Shown one piece after another: positions 16,856-25,011 of a stretch of 29,634 bases of DNA (position 1 is the first letter of the stretch; each line of letters begins with the position of its first letter). The stretch is from Pseudomonadota bacterium (GTDB lineage Bacteria > Pseudomonadota > Alphaproteobacteria > Rhizobiales > Xanthobacteraceae), in NCBI GenBank assembly GCA_023388935.1, contig JAEWFG010000106.1, positions 1 through 29,634 of the forward strand, given 5' to 3'. A program made the position numbers and the translations under genes. The notes under the pieces are model-generated. The model saw only the letters and a list, made by a program, of their open reading frames with translations. It was not told the origin of the DNA and searched no databases.

Positions 16856-18001
16856 ATGCAGTTCGCTCTGAACGAGGATCAAGTCGCGGTTCGCGACATG
16901 GCGTTGGCGTTTGCGGCGGAGAAGATCGCGCCGCACGCACTGCGCTGGGACGAAGAGAAGCACTTCCCCGTCGACGTGATGCGCGAAGCGGCCGCGCTCG
17001 GCATGGGCGGCATCTACATCCGCGAGGATGTCGGCGGCTCGGCCATGACGCGGTTCGACGCGGCGCTGATCTTCGAAGCGCTGGCGACGGGCTGCCCGAC
17101 CACCTCGGCCTTCATCTCCATCCACAACATGGCGTCCTGGATGATCGATGCTTTCGGCAGCGACACCCAGCGCCACAAATGGTTGCCGAAGCTCTGCACC
17201 ATGGAGCTGATCGCGAGCTACTGCCTGACCGAGCCCGGCGCCGGCTCGGACGCGGCGAGCTTGCGCACCCGTGCGGTGCGCGACGGCGATACTTACGTTC
17301 TCAACGGCCAGAAGCAGTTCATCTCGGGCGCCGGCGGCACCGATCTGCTGGTTGCGATGGTGCGAACCGGCGGCGACGGGCCTGGCGGCATCTCGACTCT
17401 CGTCATCGACGGCAAGACGCCTGGCGTCTCCTTCGGTGCCAATGAGCGCAAGATGGGCTGGAATGCCCAGCCGACCCGCGCGGTCATGTTCGAGAATGCC
17501 CGCGTGCCGGTGGCCAACCGGCTGAGCGAGGAGGGCGTCGGCTTCAAGATCGCGATGGCGGGCCTCGATGGCGGCCGTCTCAACATCACCGCTTGCTCGC
17601 TCGGCGGTGCGCAGACCGCGCTCGACAAGGCGCGCGCCTACATGAAGGAGCGCAAGGCCTTCGGCAAGCGCCTCGACGAGTTCCAGGCGCTGCAGTTCCG
17701 TCTTGCCGACATGGCGATCGAGCTCGAGGCCGCGCGCACTTTCCTGTGGCGCGCAGCCGCCGCGCTCGACCGCAAGGACCCCGACGCCACCATGCTGTGC
17801 GCGATGGCAAAGCGCTTCGGTACCGACGTCGGCTTCGAGGTTGCCAACCACGCCCTCCAGCTTCACGGCGGCTACGGCTATCTCAGCGAATACGGAATCG
17901 AGAAGATCGTGCGTGATCTGCGCGTGCACCAGATCCTCGAAGGCACCAATGAAATCATGCGGCTCATCGTGGCGCGCAAACTGATCGAGGGCGCGCGATG
18001 A
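16856..18001 (+). CDS. Acyl-CoA dehydrogenase, probable isobutyryl-CoA dehydrogenase
   Basis: This 381-aa FAD enzyme has the three-part ACAD layout. The N-terminal helical domain covers ~1-115; the middle beta domain has CLTEPGAGSDAASL near 123 and FISGAGGTDLLVAMV; the C-terminal helical domain has HGGYGYLSEYGIEKIVRDLR. The catalytic base is E362 in LEGTNEIMR. Its place between mmsA and the hydrolase and mmsB genes points to isobutyryl-CoA as substrate, giving methacrylyl-CoA; the sequence alone does not fix this. Its stop codon overlaps the start of the next gene in ATGA, so the two are translationally coupled. Confidence 0.9.
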   Translation: MQFALNEDQVAVRDMALAFAAEKIAPHALRWDEEKHFPVDVMREAAALGMGGIYIREDVGGSAMTRFDAALIFEALATGCPTTSAFISIHNMASWMIDAFGSDTQRHKWLPKLCTMELIASYCLTEPGAGSDAASLRTRAVRDGDTYVLNGQKQFISGAGGTDLLVAMVRTGGDGPGGISTLVIDGKTPGVSFGANERKMGWNAQPTRAVMFENARVPVANRLSEEGVGFKIAMAGLDGGRLNITACSLGGAQTALDKARAYMKERKAFGKRLDEFQALQFRLADMAIELEAARTFLWRAAAALDRKDPDATMLCAMAKRFGTDVGFEVANHALQLHGGYGYLSEYGIEKIVRDLRVHQILEGTNEIMRLIVARKLIEGAR

Positions 18002-19065
18002 ATGCAGTGGAAGACGGCGATCTCATCGTTCGCCGCGAGGGCGCGGCGGGCGTGATCCGCCTCAACCGTCCCAAGGCGATCAACGCCATGACGCTGGAGA
18101 TGTCCATTGCCATCGATGCGGCGCTGGACCGGTTCGAAACCGATCCTGATGTCGCGGTGATCGCGCTGGAAGGCGCCGGCGAACGCGGCCTCTGCGCCGG
18201 CGGCGACATCCGTGGCCTCTGGGAGAGCTCGCACGAGGGCGGCGATCTCGGCGCGCGGTTCTGGCGCCAGGAATACATCATGAATGCGCGGATCGCGAAG
18301 TATCCGAAGCCTTATGTCGCGTTTATGGACGGTCTCGTGATGGGCGGCGGCGTCGGGCTATCAGGCCATGCCAGCCATCGCGTCGTCACAGATCGCACCA
18401 AGCTCGCGATGCCCGAGGTCGGGCTCGGCTTCTTTCCCGATGTCGGCGGCACCTGGCTGTTGTCGCGCTCGCCCGGCGAGATCGGTACCTATTTCGGCTT
18501 GACCGGCCAGACCATGAATGGGCCCGACGCGATCCACGCGAAATTCGCCGACGCTGTGGTGCCGGCAGCCAAATGGCCGGAGCTTCGCGAGGCGTTAACC
18601 AAGGTTCGTCCGGGTGTGACTGCGGCCGATGTCAGCAAGCTCATCAACGGCTTTGCGACCGGAGAGGTCGCGGGACCGGTGGCCGCGAAAGAGCCGATCA
18701 TCGACGCTCTGTTCGGCTTCGACCGAATGGAAGACATCTTCGCCGCGCTCGAGCGCGATGGCTCCGAGTTCGCGCTAGGTACGCTGAAGACCCTCAACGT
18801 GAAGTCGCCGCGCGGTATGGTGGTGACGCTGAAGCTCTTGCGGCTGGCGCGCACCGCATCGAGCCTGGAGGAGTGTCTTGTGCGCGAGTATCGTGCCGCG
18901 CTGGAAGTCTTCCGCAGCGACGATTTTCGCGAGGGCGTGCGCGCCGCCGTGATCGACAAGGATCGCAATCCGACCTGGTCGCCGCCGAGGATCGAGGATG
19001 TGACGCCGCAGATGATCGCGCCGTATTTCGCCGAGATCGGCGCCGACGAGCTGAAATTTAGCTAA
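17998..19065 (+). CDS. 3-hydroxyisobutyryl-CoA hydrolase (enoyl-CoA hydratase family)
   Basis: This 355-aa crotonase-fold protein has the longer size typical of HIBCH. It releases 3-hydroxyisobutyrate from its CoA ester, removing reactive intermediates of valine breakdown. The motifs LCAGGDIRGLWE (65-76), MDGLVMGGGVGLSGHASHRV (110-129) and AMPEVGLGFFPDVGGTWLLS (137-156) are present. E140 and D148 have the same spacing as the catalytic E169 and D177 of human HIBCH. The C-terminal ~100 residues (SLEECLVREYRAALEVF, then FREGVRAAVIDKDRNPTW) are the HIBCH-specific extension. It overlaps the ACAD gene by four bases. Confidence 0.93.
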   Translation: MNAVEDGDLIVRREGAAGVIRLNRPKAINAMTLEMSIAIDAALDRFETDPDVAVIALEGAGERGLCAGGDIRGLWESSHEGGDLGARFWRQEYIMNARIAKYPKPYVAFMDGLVMGGGVGLSGHASHRVVTDRTKLAMPEVGLGFFPDVGGTWLLSRSPGEIGTYFGLTGQTMNGPDAIHAKFADAVVPAAKWPELREALTKVRPGVTAADVSKLINGFATGEVAGPVAAKEPIIDALFGFDRMEDIFAALERDGSEFALGTLKTLNVKSPRGMVVTLKLLRLARTASSLEECLVREYRAALEVFRSDDFREGVRAAVIDKDRNPTWSPPRIEDVTPQMIAPYFAEIGADELKFS

Positions 19066-19091
19066 CAACGATTGAAGCGGAGGAAATGAAG

Positions 19092-19979
19092 ATGGCCACG
19101 ATCGCATTCATCGGTCTCGGCAACATGGGCGGCCCGATGGCCGCCAACCTGGTCAAGGCCGGCCATAAGGTGGTGGCGTTCGATCTCGTCGAAGCCTCCC
19201 GCAATCAGGCCAAGGCCGACGGCGCCGGCATCGCCGACAGCGCATCGGGCGCGGTCAAGGGCGCCGATGTGGTCGTCACGATGCTGCCGGCCGGCAAGCA
19301 CGTGCTCGGCGTCTGGAACGAGGTCGTTCCCGCCATGGCTCAGGGCGCGCTGATCATCGACAGCTCCACCATCGACGTCGAGAGCGCGCGACAGGCGCAT
19401 GCGCTTGCCAGCAAGCACGGCGTGCTCTCGATCGACGCGCCGGTCTCCGGCGGCACCGGCGGCGCCAAGGGGGCGACGTTGACCTTCATGTGCGGCGGCG
19501 AGGAGAGCGCGTTTGCGGCAGCAAAGCCCGTGCTGGAAAAGATGGGCAAGAAGATCGTGCATTGCGGTGGCGCCGGCGCGGGCCAGGCGGCAAAGATCTG
19601 CAATAACATGATCCTCGGCATTTCCATGATCGCGGTGAGCGAGGCGTTTGCGCTCGGTGAGAAGCTCGGGCTCTCGCACCAGGCGCTGTTCGACGTCGCC
19701 TCGACCTCGTCGGGCCAGTGCTGGTCGCTGACCACCTATTGTCCGGTTCCGGGGCCGGTGCCGACTTCGCCTGCCAACAACGACTACAAGCCGGGGTTTG
19801 CCTCGGCGCTGATGGTGAAGGATTTGACGCTGGCGCAGGACGCCGCCAAGGCCGCGGGCGCAGCGACGCCGCTCGGCCAGCATGCGCAAGAGATTTATCA
19901 GGCCTTCGATAAGGCCGGCCAGGGCGGCGTGGATTTTTCCGGCATTATCAAGCACGTTCGCGACCTCGCTGGAAAATAG
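19092..19979 (+). CDS. mmsB: 3-hydroxyisobutyrate dehydrogenase
   Basis: This 295-aa NAD-dependent enzyme of the beta-hydroxyacid dehydrogenase family oxidises 3-hydroxyisobutyrate to methylmalonate semialdehyde, the substrate of MmsA. The Rossmann motif FIGLGNMGGPMA starts at residue 5, the substrate signature SIDAPVSGGTGGAKGATLT lies near 114, and the catalytic lysine is in GAGQAAKICNNMILG near 171. The ATG at 19092 is eight bases from GGAGG (19079-19083), whereas the ATG at 19086 is only two bases away, so the later one is preferred. It is the last gene of the operon; a repeat follows immediately. Confidence 0.94.
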   Translation: MATIAFIGLGNMGGPMAANLVKAGHKVVAFDLVEASRNQAKADGAGIADSASGAVKGADVVVTMLPAGKHVLGVWNEVVPAMAQGALIIDSSTIDVESARQAHALASKHGVLSIDAPVSGGTGGAKGATLTFMCGGEESAFAAAKPVLEKMGKKIVHCGGAGAGQAAKICNNMILGISMIAVSEAFALGEKLGLSHQALFDVASTSSGQCWSLTTYCPVPGPVPTSPANNDYKPGFASALMVKDLTLAQDAAKAAGAATPLGQHAQEIYQAFDKAGQGGVDFSGIIKHVRDLAGK

Positions 19980-19991
19980 CGAGGCTTTGCC

Positions 19992-20080
19992 CGTAGCCTG
20001 GAGCGAAGCGAAATCCGGGACAGCCTCTCCAATTGCGTGGCCGCGTCCCGGTTTGCGCTTTGCCCTCCATCCGCGCTACG
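19992..20080. repeat. 89-bp imperfect inverted repeat after mmsB
   Basis: CGTAGC..GGAGCGAAGCGAAATCCGGGAC at the left faces GTCCCGG..GCGCTTTGCCCTCCATCCGCGCTACG at the right as imperfect reverse complements. It lies 12 bases past the mmsB stop and separates the valine operon from the acyl-CoA synthetase gene, so it may end or process the operon transcript. Confidence 0.65.
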
Positions 20081-20081
20081 T

Positions 20082-20097
20082 TCGAATCTCAATTCGA
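20082..20097. promoter_or_regulatory. Small dyad just upstream of the acyl-CoA synthetase
   Basis: TCGAAT and ATTCGA are exact inverted arms with a four-base spacer, ending 12 bases before the ATG at 20110. It could be an operator or an RNA hairpin masking the ribosome site, but it is short enough to occur by chance. Confidence 0.3.
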
Positions 20098-20109
20098 CGG
20101 GCCCGGACC

Positions 20110-21825
20110 ATGACGACATTTCAGGAAGCGCGCGCGTTCCTTCTCCAACACCGCACGGACTACGAGACGGCGGTCAAAGGTTTCCGCTGGCCCGATCCGG
20201 TTCCCTTCAACTGGGCGCTCGACTGGTTCGACGAGCTGGCGGCGAACGCGGAGAGCAAGGATAGGCCCGCGCTCTGGATCGTCGACGCCGCGCAGGACCG
20301 GCAGACCAAACTGTCGTTCGCGGTGCTGTCTCGCCGCTCCAACCAGGTCGCGAACTTCCTCCGCGCGCAGGGCCTGAAGCGCGGCGATCATCTCCTGCTG
20401 CTGCTCGGCAACGTGGTTCCGCTTTGGGAGACCATGTTGGCTGCGATGAAGCTTGGCGTCGTCGTGATTCCCGCGACCACGCTGCTGACGGCGGAGGAAC
20501 TGCGCGACCGGCTCGATCGCGGCAAGGCGAAGGCGGTGGTGGCCGCCGAGGACCAGGTCGCGAAATTTGCGACGCTCGGCGCCGAAGGTCTCGTGCGCAT
20601 CGTGGTCGGCGCGACCTCCGATGGCTGGCTTGCCTATGACGAGGCGACGAAAGCGCCGGAGAGTTTTACGCCCGATGGCCCGACCAAGGCCGACGATCCG
20701 ATGCTGCTCTATTTCACCTCTGGCACCACGGCGAAGCCGAAGCTCGTCCGGCACAGCCAGCGCAGTTATCCAGTCGGCCATCTCTCGACCATGTACTGGA
20801 TCGGGCTGAAGCCCGGCGACGTCCACCTCAACATCTCTTCGCCCGGCTGGGCCAAGCATGCCTGGAGCTGCTTCTTCGCGCCGTGGAATGCGGGCGCGAC
20901 CGTGTTCGTTGTCAACCAGCCGCGCTTTGATGCAAAGGGCCTGCTCGCCACCATCGGCCGCTGCGGCGTCACCACGCTGTGCGCGCCGCCGACGGTGTGG
21001 CGGCTGTTCATCCAGGAGAACCTTGCGTCGTTCAAGGTCGCACTTCGCGAGGTCTGCGGCGCCGGCGAGCCGCTCAATCCGGAGGTGATCGACCAGGTAC
21101 AGGCCGCCTGGGGCCTCACCATCCGTGACGGCTACGGCCAGACCGAGACCACGGCGCTCGCCGGAAACTCGCCAGGGCAAAAGATCAAGGTCGGCTCGAT
21201 GGGCCGGCCGCTGCCGGGCTATCGCGTGCAGGTCAGCGATGCCGATGGCCATCCGGCGAAGGAAGGTGAGGTGGCACTGGTGCTGGGCGCGGACCGTCCT
21301 GCCGGCCTGATGCAGGGCTATCAGGGTGACGACGGCAAGCTCTCCGGTGCGGAGGGCGAGATCTATCGCAGCGGCGACGTCGTCTTCGCTGACGAGGACG
21401 GCTATCTCACCTTCGTCGGCCGCTCCGACGACGTCTTCAAATCCTCCGACTATCGCATCAGCCCATTCGAGCTGGAGAGCGTGCTGCTCGAGCACGAGCT
21501 GGTCGCTGAGGCAGCGGTGGTGCCGAGCCCCGATCCGATCCGGCTCGCGATCCCCAAGGCCTTCGTGCTGTTGACGTCGGGCGCGGAGCGTTCGCCGGAG
21601 ACGGCGCTTTCGATCTTCAAGCACCTGCACACGCGCCTTGCGCCGTTCAAGCGCATCCGCCGCCTTGAAATCGTCACCGAGCTGCCGAAGACGATTTCGG
21701 GAAAAATTCGCCGCGTTCAGCTCAGACGGCTCGAGCGCGACGACGACCGCAACGATCCCCTGCGCGGTCGCGAATTCCGGGAAGAGGATTTTCCGGAGCT
21801 GTCGAAAGCCAGGGGTGAAACCTGA
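20110..21825 (+). CDS. AMP-forming acyl-CoA synthetase (medium-chain type)
   Basis: This 571-aa member of the ANL superfamily activates a carboxylic acid to acyl-CoA through an acyl-adenylate. The P-loop-like motif YFTSGTTAKPK is at ~200-210, the A5 motif DGYGQTETTA near 340, and the hinge YRSGDVVFADEDGYLTFVGR near 418-437. The C-terminal catalytic lysine is in PKTISGKIRR near 530. SSPGWAKHAWS (about residue 240) is typical of medium-chain synthetases. Upstream in-frame starts were rejected because the 76 extra residues come from the repeat region. The usual GYRI of the A8 motif is DYRI here. It probably feeds the adjacent MaoC and SDR enzymes. Confidence 0.9.
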   Translation: MTTFQEARAFLLQHRTDYETAVKGFRWPDPVPFNWALDWFDELAANAESKDRPALWIVDAAQDRQTKLSFAVLSRRSNQVANFLRAQGLKRGDHLLLLLGNVVPLWETMLAAMKLGVVVIPATTLLTAEELRDRLDRGKAKAVVAAEDQVAKFATLGAEGLVRIVVGATSDGWLAYDEATKAPESFTPDGPTKADDPMLLYFTSGTTAKPKLVRHSQRSYPVGHLSTMYWIGLKPGDVHLNISSPGWAKHAWSCFFAPWNAGATVFVVNQPRFDAKGLLATIGRCGVTTLCAPPTVWRLFIQENLASFKVALREVCGAGEPLNPEVIDQVQAAWGLTIRDGYGQTETTALAGNSPGQKIKVGSMGRPLPGYRVQVSDADGHPAKEGEVALVLGADRPAGLMQGYQGDDGKLSGAEGEIYRSGDVVFADEDGYLTFVGRSDDVFKSSDYRISPFELESVLLEHELVAEAAVVPSPDPIRLAIPKAFVLLTSGAERSPETALSIFKHLHTRLAPFKRIRRLEIVTELPKTISGKIRRVQLRRLERDDDRNDPLRGREFREEDFPELSKARGET

Positions 21826-21842
21826 GTGAACGAAGAGAGCTC

Positions 21843-21967
21843 GTCATTCCGGGGCGATGCGCCAGCATCGAGCTATGATGCGCAATTGCGCATCTGAGAA
21901 TCCATCGTACCGCAAAATCTGTTGCCAAATGGATTCCGGGCTCGCGCTTCGCGCGCCCCGGAATGAC
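21843..21967. repeat. 125-bp MITE-like repeat with perfect 14-bp inverted ends
   Basis: GTCATTCCGGGGCG (21843-21856) and CGCCCCGGAATGAC (21954-21967) are perfect inverted ends. An internal 18-bp palindrome, GATGCGCAATTGCGCATC, lies at 21877-21894, and GAATCCAT faces ATGGATTC. A second member is at 23623-23728. The right end is 17 bases before the MaoC start codon. Confidence 0.85.
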
Positions 21968-21984
21968 AGAAGTTGGAGTTGCTA

Positions 21985-22464
21985 ATGAACGAAGTCTGGA
22001 AGAAGCCGCCTATTTCCTTGGAGGCCTATCAGGCCATGGTCGGCAAGGAGATCGGCGTATCGTCGTGGCACCTGATCGATCAGCCCCGCATCGACACCTA
22101 TGCCGACGTGATCGAGGATCATCAGTTCATCCACGTCGATCCGGAGCGGGCGAAGAAGGAAACCGCTTTCGGCACCACCATCGCGCACGGGTTCCTCACG
22201 ATGTCGCTGATGTCGATCATGTCCTACGAGGTGATGCCGGCGATTTCGGGCACCACGATGGGCGTCAATTACGGCTTCGACAAGCTGCGCTTCATCTCGC
22301 CGGTGCGTTCGGGCAAACGTGTCCGTGGTCGTTTCGTGCTGGCTGAAGCCAAGCTGCGCAAGCCGAATGAATTGCAGTCCCGCACCAACGTGACGGTGGA
22401 GATCGAAGGCGAGGACAAGCCTGCGCTGGTCGCGGAGTGGCTCGGCCTGATCTATTTCGCCTGA
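21985..22464 (+). CDS. MaoC family dehydratase, NodN-like
   Basis: This 159-aa single hot-dog protein of the (R)-specific enoyl-CoA hydratase type carries the hydratase-2 Asp/His motif EDHQFIHVDPERA (around residues 48-60), followed by TTIAHGFLTMSLMSIMSYE. These match the NodN-like branch, whose best-known member is a rhizobial nodulation protein of unsettled chemistry. The likely reaction is hydration of 2-enoyl-CoA to (R)-3-hydroxyacyl-CoA. TTGGAG precedes the ATG. It sits between an acyl-CoA synthetase and an MFE-2-like dehydrogenase, which could use its product. The role is inferred from family and neighbours. Confidence 0.88.
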   Translation: MNEVWKKPPISLEAYQAMVGKEIGVSSWHLIDQPRIDTYADVIEDHQFIHVDPERAKKETAFGTTIAHGFLTMSLMSIMSYEVMPAISGTTMGVNYGFDKLRFISPVRSGKRVRGRFVLAEAKLRKPNELQSRTNVTVEIEGEDKPALVAEWLGLIYFA

Positions 22465-22477
22465 GGCTGGGCGCCAT

Positions 22478-22496
22478 GGCCGGGCTTGACCCGGCC
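22478..22496. repeat. Perfect hairpin with CTTGA loop after the MaoC gene
   Basis: GGCCGGG-CTTGA-CCCGGCC forms a seven-bp stem 13 bases past the stop. The same CTTGA/TCAAG loop sequence recurs in hairpins at 11902-11920, 11975-11993 and 29495-29511, so it is a repeat-derived element that may act at the 3' end of the transcript. There is no T-tract. Confidence 0.6.
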
Positions 22497-22540
22497 CGTC
22501 ATCGCTGCTCAAAAGCTGTCAAATCTCTCGCGGAGCGCTC

Positions 22541-22676
22541 TTACCCTCTCCCCTTGTGGGAGAGGGTGGCTTCGCGAAAGCGAAGCCGGGTGAGGGGTCT
22601 CTCTCCATGATCTCGGCTGCCGCGAGATACCCCTCATCCGGCGCTTCGCGCCACCTTCTCCCGCAAGGGGAGAAGG
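22541..22676. repeat. 136-bp palindromic repeat upstream of the SDR gene
   Basis: The left part (TACCCTCTCCCCTTGTGGGAGAGGGTGGC, shown by its stem CTCTCCC/GGGAGAG) and the right part (GCCACCTTCTCCCGCAAGGGGAGAAGG, stem CTTCTCCC/GGGAGAAG) are inverted ends. GCTTCGCGAAAGCGAAGC is an inner hairpin. It ends 22 bases before the SDR start codon, so it makes up most of that gene's leader. Confidence 0.75.
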
Positions 22677-22698
22677 AAGAAGAAACAGGAACTGCATA

Positions 22699-23616
22699 AT
22701 GGCAATCAGGTTTGACGGACGCGTCGCCATCGTCACCGGCGCGGGCAATGGTCTGGGGCGCGCGCATGCGCTGGGATTGGCGAGCCGCGGCGCCAAGGTC
22801 GTCGTCAACGATTTCGGCGGCGCGCGTGACGGCACCGGCGGCTCGCTCTCGCCGGCGGAAGCCGTGGTCGAGGAGATCCGTAAAGCGGGCGGCACTGCGA
22901 TGGCGGACGGCGCCGATGTCTCGAATTTCGAGCAGGTCACAGCGATGGTCGAGCGCGCCACCAAGGAGTGGGGCAGTGTCGACCTGATGTGCGCCAATGC
23001 CGGCATTTTGCGCGACAAGTCGTTCGGCAAGATGGAAGCCGCCGATTTCCAGAAGGTGCTCGACGTGCACCTCGTTGGCACCTTCTATTGCTGCAAGGCC
23101 GCCTGGGCCGGAATGCGCGACCGCAACTACGGACGCATCGTGCTGACGACGTCGTCCTCCGGCCTCTACGGCAATTTCGGCCAGGCCAATTACGGCGCGG
23201 CGAAGTCCGGCATGGTCGGCCTGATGAACGTGCTGGCCGAGGAAGGGCGCAAGAACAACATCCGCGTCAACATCATCTCGCCGACGGCGGCGACCCGCAT
23301 GACGGAAGAGCTGCTGCCGCCGCAGGCGCTGCAACTGATGAAGCCGAATGCAATCACGCCCGCGGTCGAATACATGCTCAGCGAGGATGCGCCGACCCGC
23401 ACCATCATGGGCGCCGGCGCCGGCTCGTTCGCCGTGATCAAGATTTTGGAGAGCGAAGGCATCAACCTGCCGGAGTCGGAGTGGACGCCGGACGCGGTCG
23501 CGGCGCATTTCGCCGAGATCAGCGACATGTCGAAGGCCAAGGCCCTGACAGGCGCGTTCGAGCAGACGCAAAAGTACGTGGCACAGGCCGCGGCAAGGGC
23601 GGGGATCAAGCTCTGA
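22699..23616 (+). CDS. SDR family (3R)-hydroxyacyl-CoA dehydrogenase, MFE-2-like
   Basis: This 305-aa short-chain dehydrogenase has the cofactor motif TGAGNGLGRAHA at 13-24, ND at 37-38, NAG at 100-102, and catalytic S152, Y165 and K169 (YGNFGQANYGAAKSG). The wider match, NDFGG...GTGGSL near the start and the C-terminal SEWTPDAVAAHFAEISD tail, is that of the dehydrogenase domain of peroxisomal multifunctional enzyme type 2 (17-beta-HSD4), which oxidises (3R)-hydroxyacyl-CoA. Bacterial members act alone beside a MaoC hydratase, as here. AGGA is eight bases before the ATG. The chain length preferred is unknown. Confidence 0.9.
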   Translation: MAIRFDGRVAIVTGAGNGLGRAHALGLASRGAKVVVNDFGGARDGTGGSLSPAEAVVEEIRKAGGTAMADGADVSNFEQVTAMVERATKEWGSVDLMCANAGILRDKSFGKMEAADFQKVLDVHLVGTFYCCKAAWAGMRDRNYGRIVLTTSSSGLYGNFGQANYGAAKSGMVGLMNVLAEEGRKNNIRVNIISPTAATRMTEELLPPQALQLMKPNAITPAVEYMLSEDAPTRTIMGAGAGSFAVIKILESEGINLPESEWTPDAVAAHFAEISDMSKAKALTGAFEQTQKYVAQAAARAGIKL

Positions 23617-23622
23617 GGCGCC

Positions 23623-23728
23623 GTCATTCCGGGGCGCCCGAAGGGCGAGCCCGGAATCCATCGTGCCACAGAATCCGCCGCCTAATGGATTCCGGGCTCG
23701 CGCCCAAGCGGGCGCCCCCCGGAATGAC
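23623..23728. repeat. 106-bp MITE-like repeat, second copy
   Basis: The ends GTCATTCCGGGG (23623-23634) and CCCCGGAATGAC (23717-23728) are exact inverted copies. Inside, AGCCCGGAATCCAT faces ATGGATTCCGGGCT. The right end carries two extra C residues relative to the left. It lacks the central 18-bp palindrome of the copy at 21843-21967. It starts seven bases after the SDR stop. Confidence 0.85.
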
Positions 23729-23769
23729 GAGCCTCTTTCTGGCGCGAGAATCTGGCCTAAACTCCCGCC

Positions 23770-25002
23770 ATGACCACAACCGAAAACCACATCGCCGTCA
23801 TCGGCGCCGGTCCCGCCGGGCTGATGGCGGCAGAGGTGCTGACGCGAGGCGGTGCCCACGTCACCGTGTACGACGCGATGCCGTCGGCGGGGCGCAAGCT
23901 CCTGATGGCCGGGCGCGGCGGCCTCAATCTCACCCACAGCGAGCCGCTGCCGCAATTCATGGCGCGCTACCGCGAGGCTGTACCGAAGCTGCAAGCCGCG
24001 ATTGAGGCGTTTTCGCCTGATGCGTTACGCGCCTGGAGCGAGGCGCTGGGCGAGCCGACTTTCGTCGGCACAAGCGGGCGTGTGTTTCCGAAGGCCTTCA
24101 AGGCGTCCCCATTGCTGCGCGCCTGGCTGCGGAGGCTCGATGCGGCCGGTGTGAGGTTTGCCTTTCGCCATCGCTGGAGCGGCTGGGATGACGAGGGACA
24201 GCTCCAGTTTCAAACGCCGGATGGCGCGACTGCCATCACGGCCAACTCCACGGTGCTGGCACTCGGCGGCGCAAGCTGGCCGCGCTTGGGCTCAGATGGA
24301 GGCTGGACGAAAATCCTAGCCGACAAGGGCGTCGCGATTGCGCCGCTGCGGCCTGCGAATTGCGGCTTCACCGTCGCCTGGTCCGAAATCTTCCGCACCC
24401 GCTTCGAAGGCCAGCCGCTCAAGGGGATCGCGTTGACCCTCGGCCCGCACATTCTGCGTGGGGAAGCGATCATCACGCGGGCCGGCATCGAGGGTGGAGC
24501 GATCTATGCGCTGTCGGCTGAACTACGCGAGGCGATTGCCGTGAATGGCGAGGCGCTGCTGCACGTCGCCTTGCGTCCCGATTTTGATCACGCGGAGCTG
24601 ATCAGGCGGCTGTCGGCATCGCGCGGAAAGCAGTCTTTCTCTAACTTCCTGCGCAAGGCCGCGCAGCTTTCCCCCGTCGCGCTCGGTTTGCTGCAGGAGG
24701 CCGCGATCGGTGCGGGCCAGTCGTTGCCGGCAATGCCGCCCGACCAGCTGGCGGATCTCATCAACGCCGTCACAATTAAGCTCACCGGCACAGCGCCAAT
24801 CGCGTGCGCAATATCGAGCGCCGGCGGCATTTCGTTCGACGAGCTCGACGCTGACTTCATGATCCGCAAGCTGCCCGGCGTGTTCGCTGCGGGCGAGATG
24901 CTGGACTGGGAGGCGCCGACCGGCGGCTACCTGTTGCAGGCGTCGTTCGCGACCGGTGCAGCGGCGGGCAGCGGCGCATTGGCGTGGCTGAAGCGTGCTT
25001 AG
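23770..25002 (+). CDS. HI0933-like flavoprotein (TIGR03862/BaiN type)
   Basis: This 410-aa FAD-binding protein has the dinucleotide motif AVIGAGPAGLMAAEVL at residues 8-23. The family signature SAGRKLLMAGRGGLNLTHSE (38-57) follows, and the C-terminal motif SSAGGISFDELDA, then GVFAAGEMLDWEAPTGGYLL, closes the FAD site. The family is widespread and most members have unknown substrates, although one gut-bacterial relative (BaiN) reduces bile-acid enones. No clear Shine-Dalgarno precedes the ATG. It follows the SDR gene across a repeat and converges on the minus-strand operon at 25146. The physiological role here is unknown. Confidence 0.85.
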   Translation: MTTTENHIAVIGAGPAGLMAAEVLTRGGAHVTVYDAMPSAGRKLLMAGRGGLNLTHSEPLPQFMARYREAVPKLQAAIEAFSPDALRAWSEALGEPTFVGTSGRVFPKAFKASPLLRAWLRRLDAAGVRFAFRHRWSGWDDEGQLQFQTPDGATAITANSTVLALGGASWPRLGSDGGWTKILADKGVAIAPLRPANCGFTVAWSEIFRTRFEGQPLKGIALTLGPHILRGEAIITRAGIEGGAIYALSAELREAIAVNGEALLHVALRPDFDHAELIRRLSASRGKQSFSNFLRKAAQLSPVALGLLQEAAIGAGQSLPAMPPDQLADLINAVTIKLTGTAPIACAISSAGGISFDELDADFMIRKLPGVFAAGEMLDWEAPTGGYLLQASFATGAAAGSGALAWLKRA

Positions 25003-25011
25003 AACGCCGCC

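Noticed and set aside
19882..20109. N-terminal 76-codon extension of the acyl-CoA synthetase
   Set aside because: It overlaps mmsB and an intergenic repeat, and its residues do not resemble the family N-terminus.
20089..21630. 513-aa minus-strand open frame opposite the acyl-CoA synthetase
   Set aside because: Same reason: antisense to a gene with all ANL motifs, and of shadow composition.
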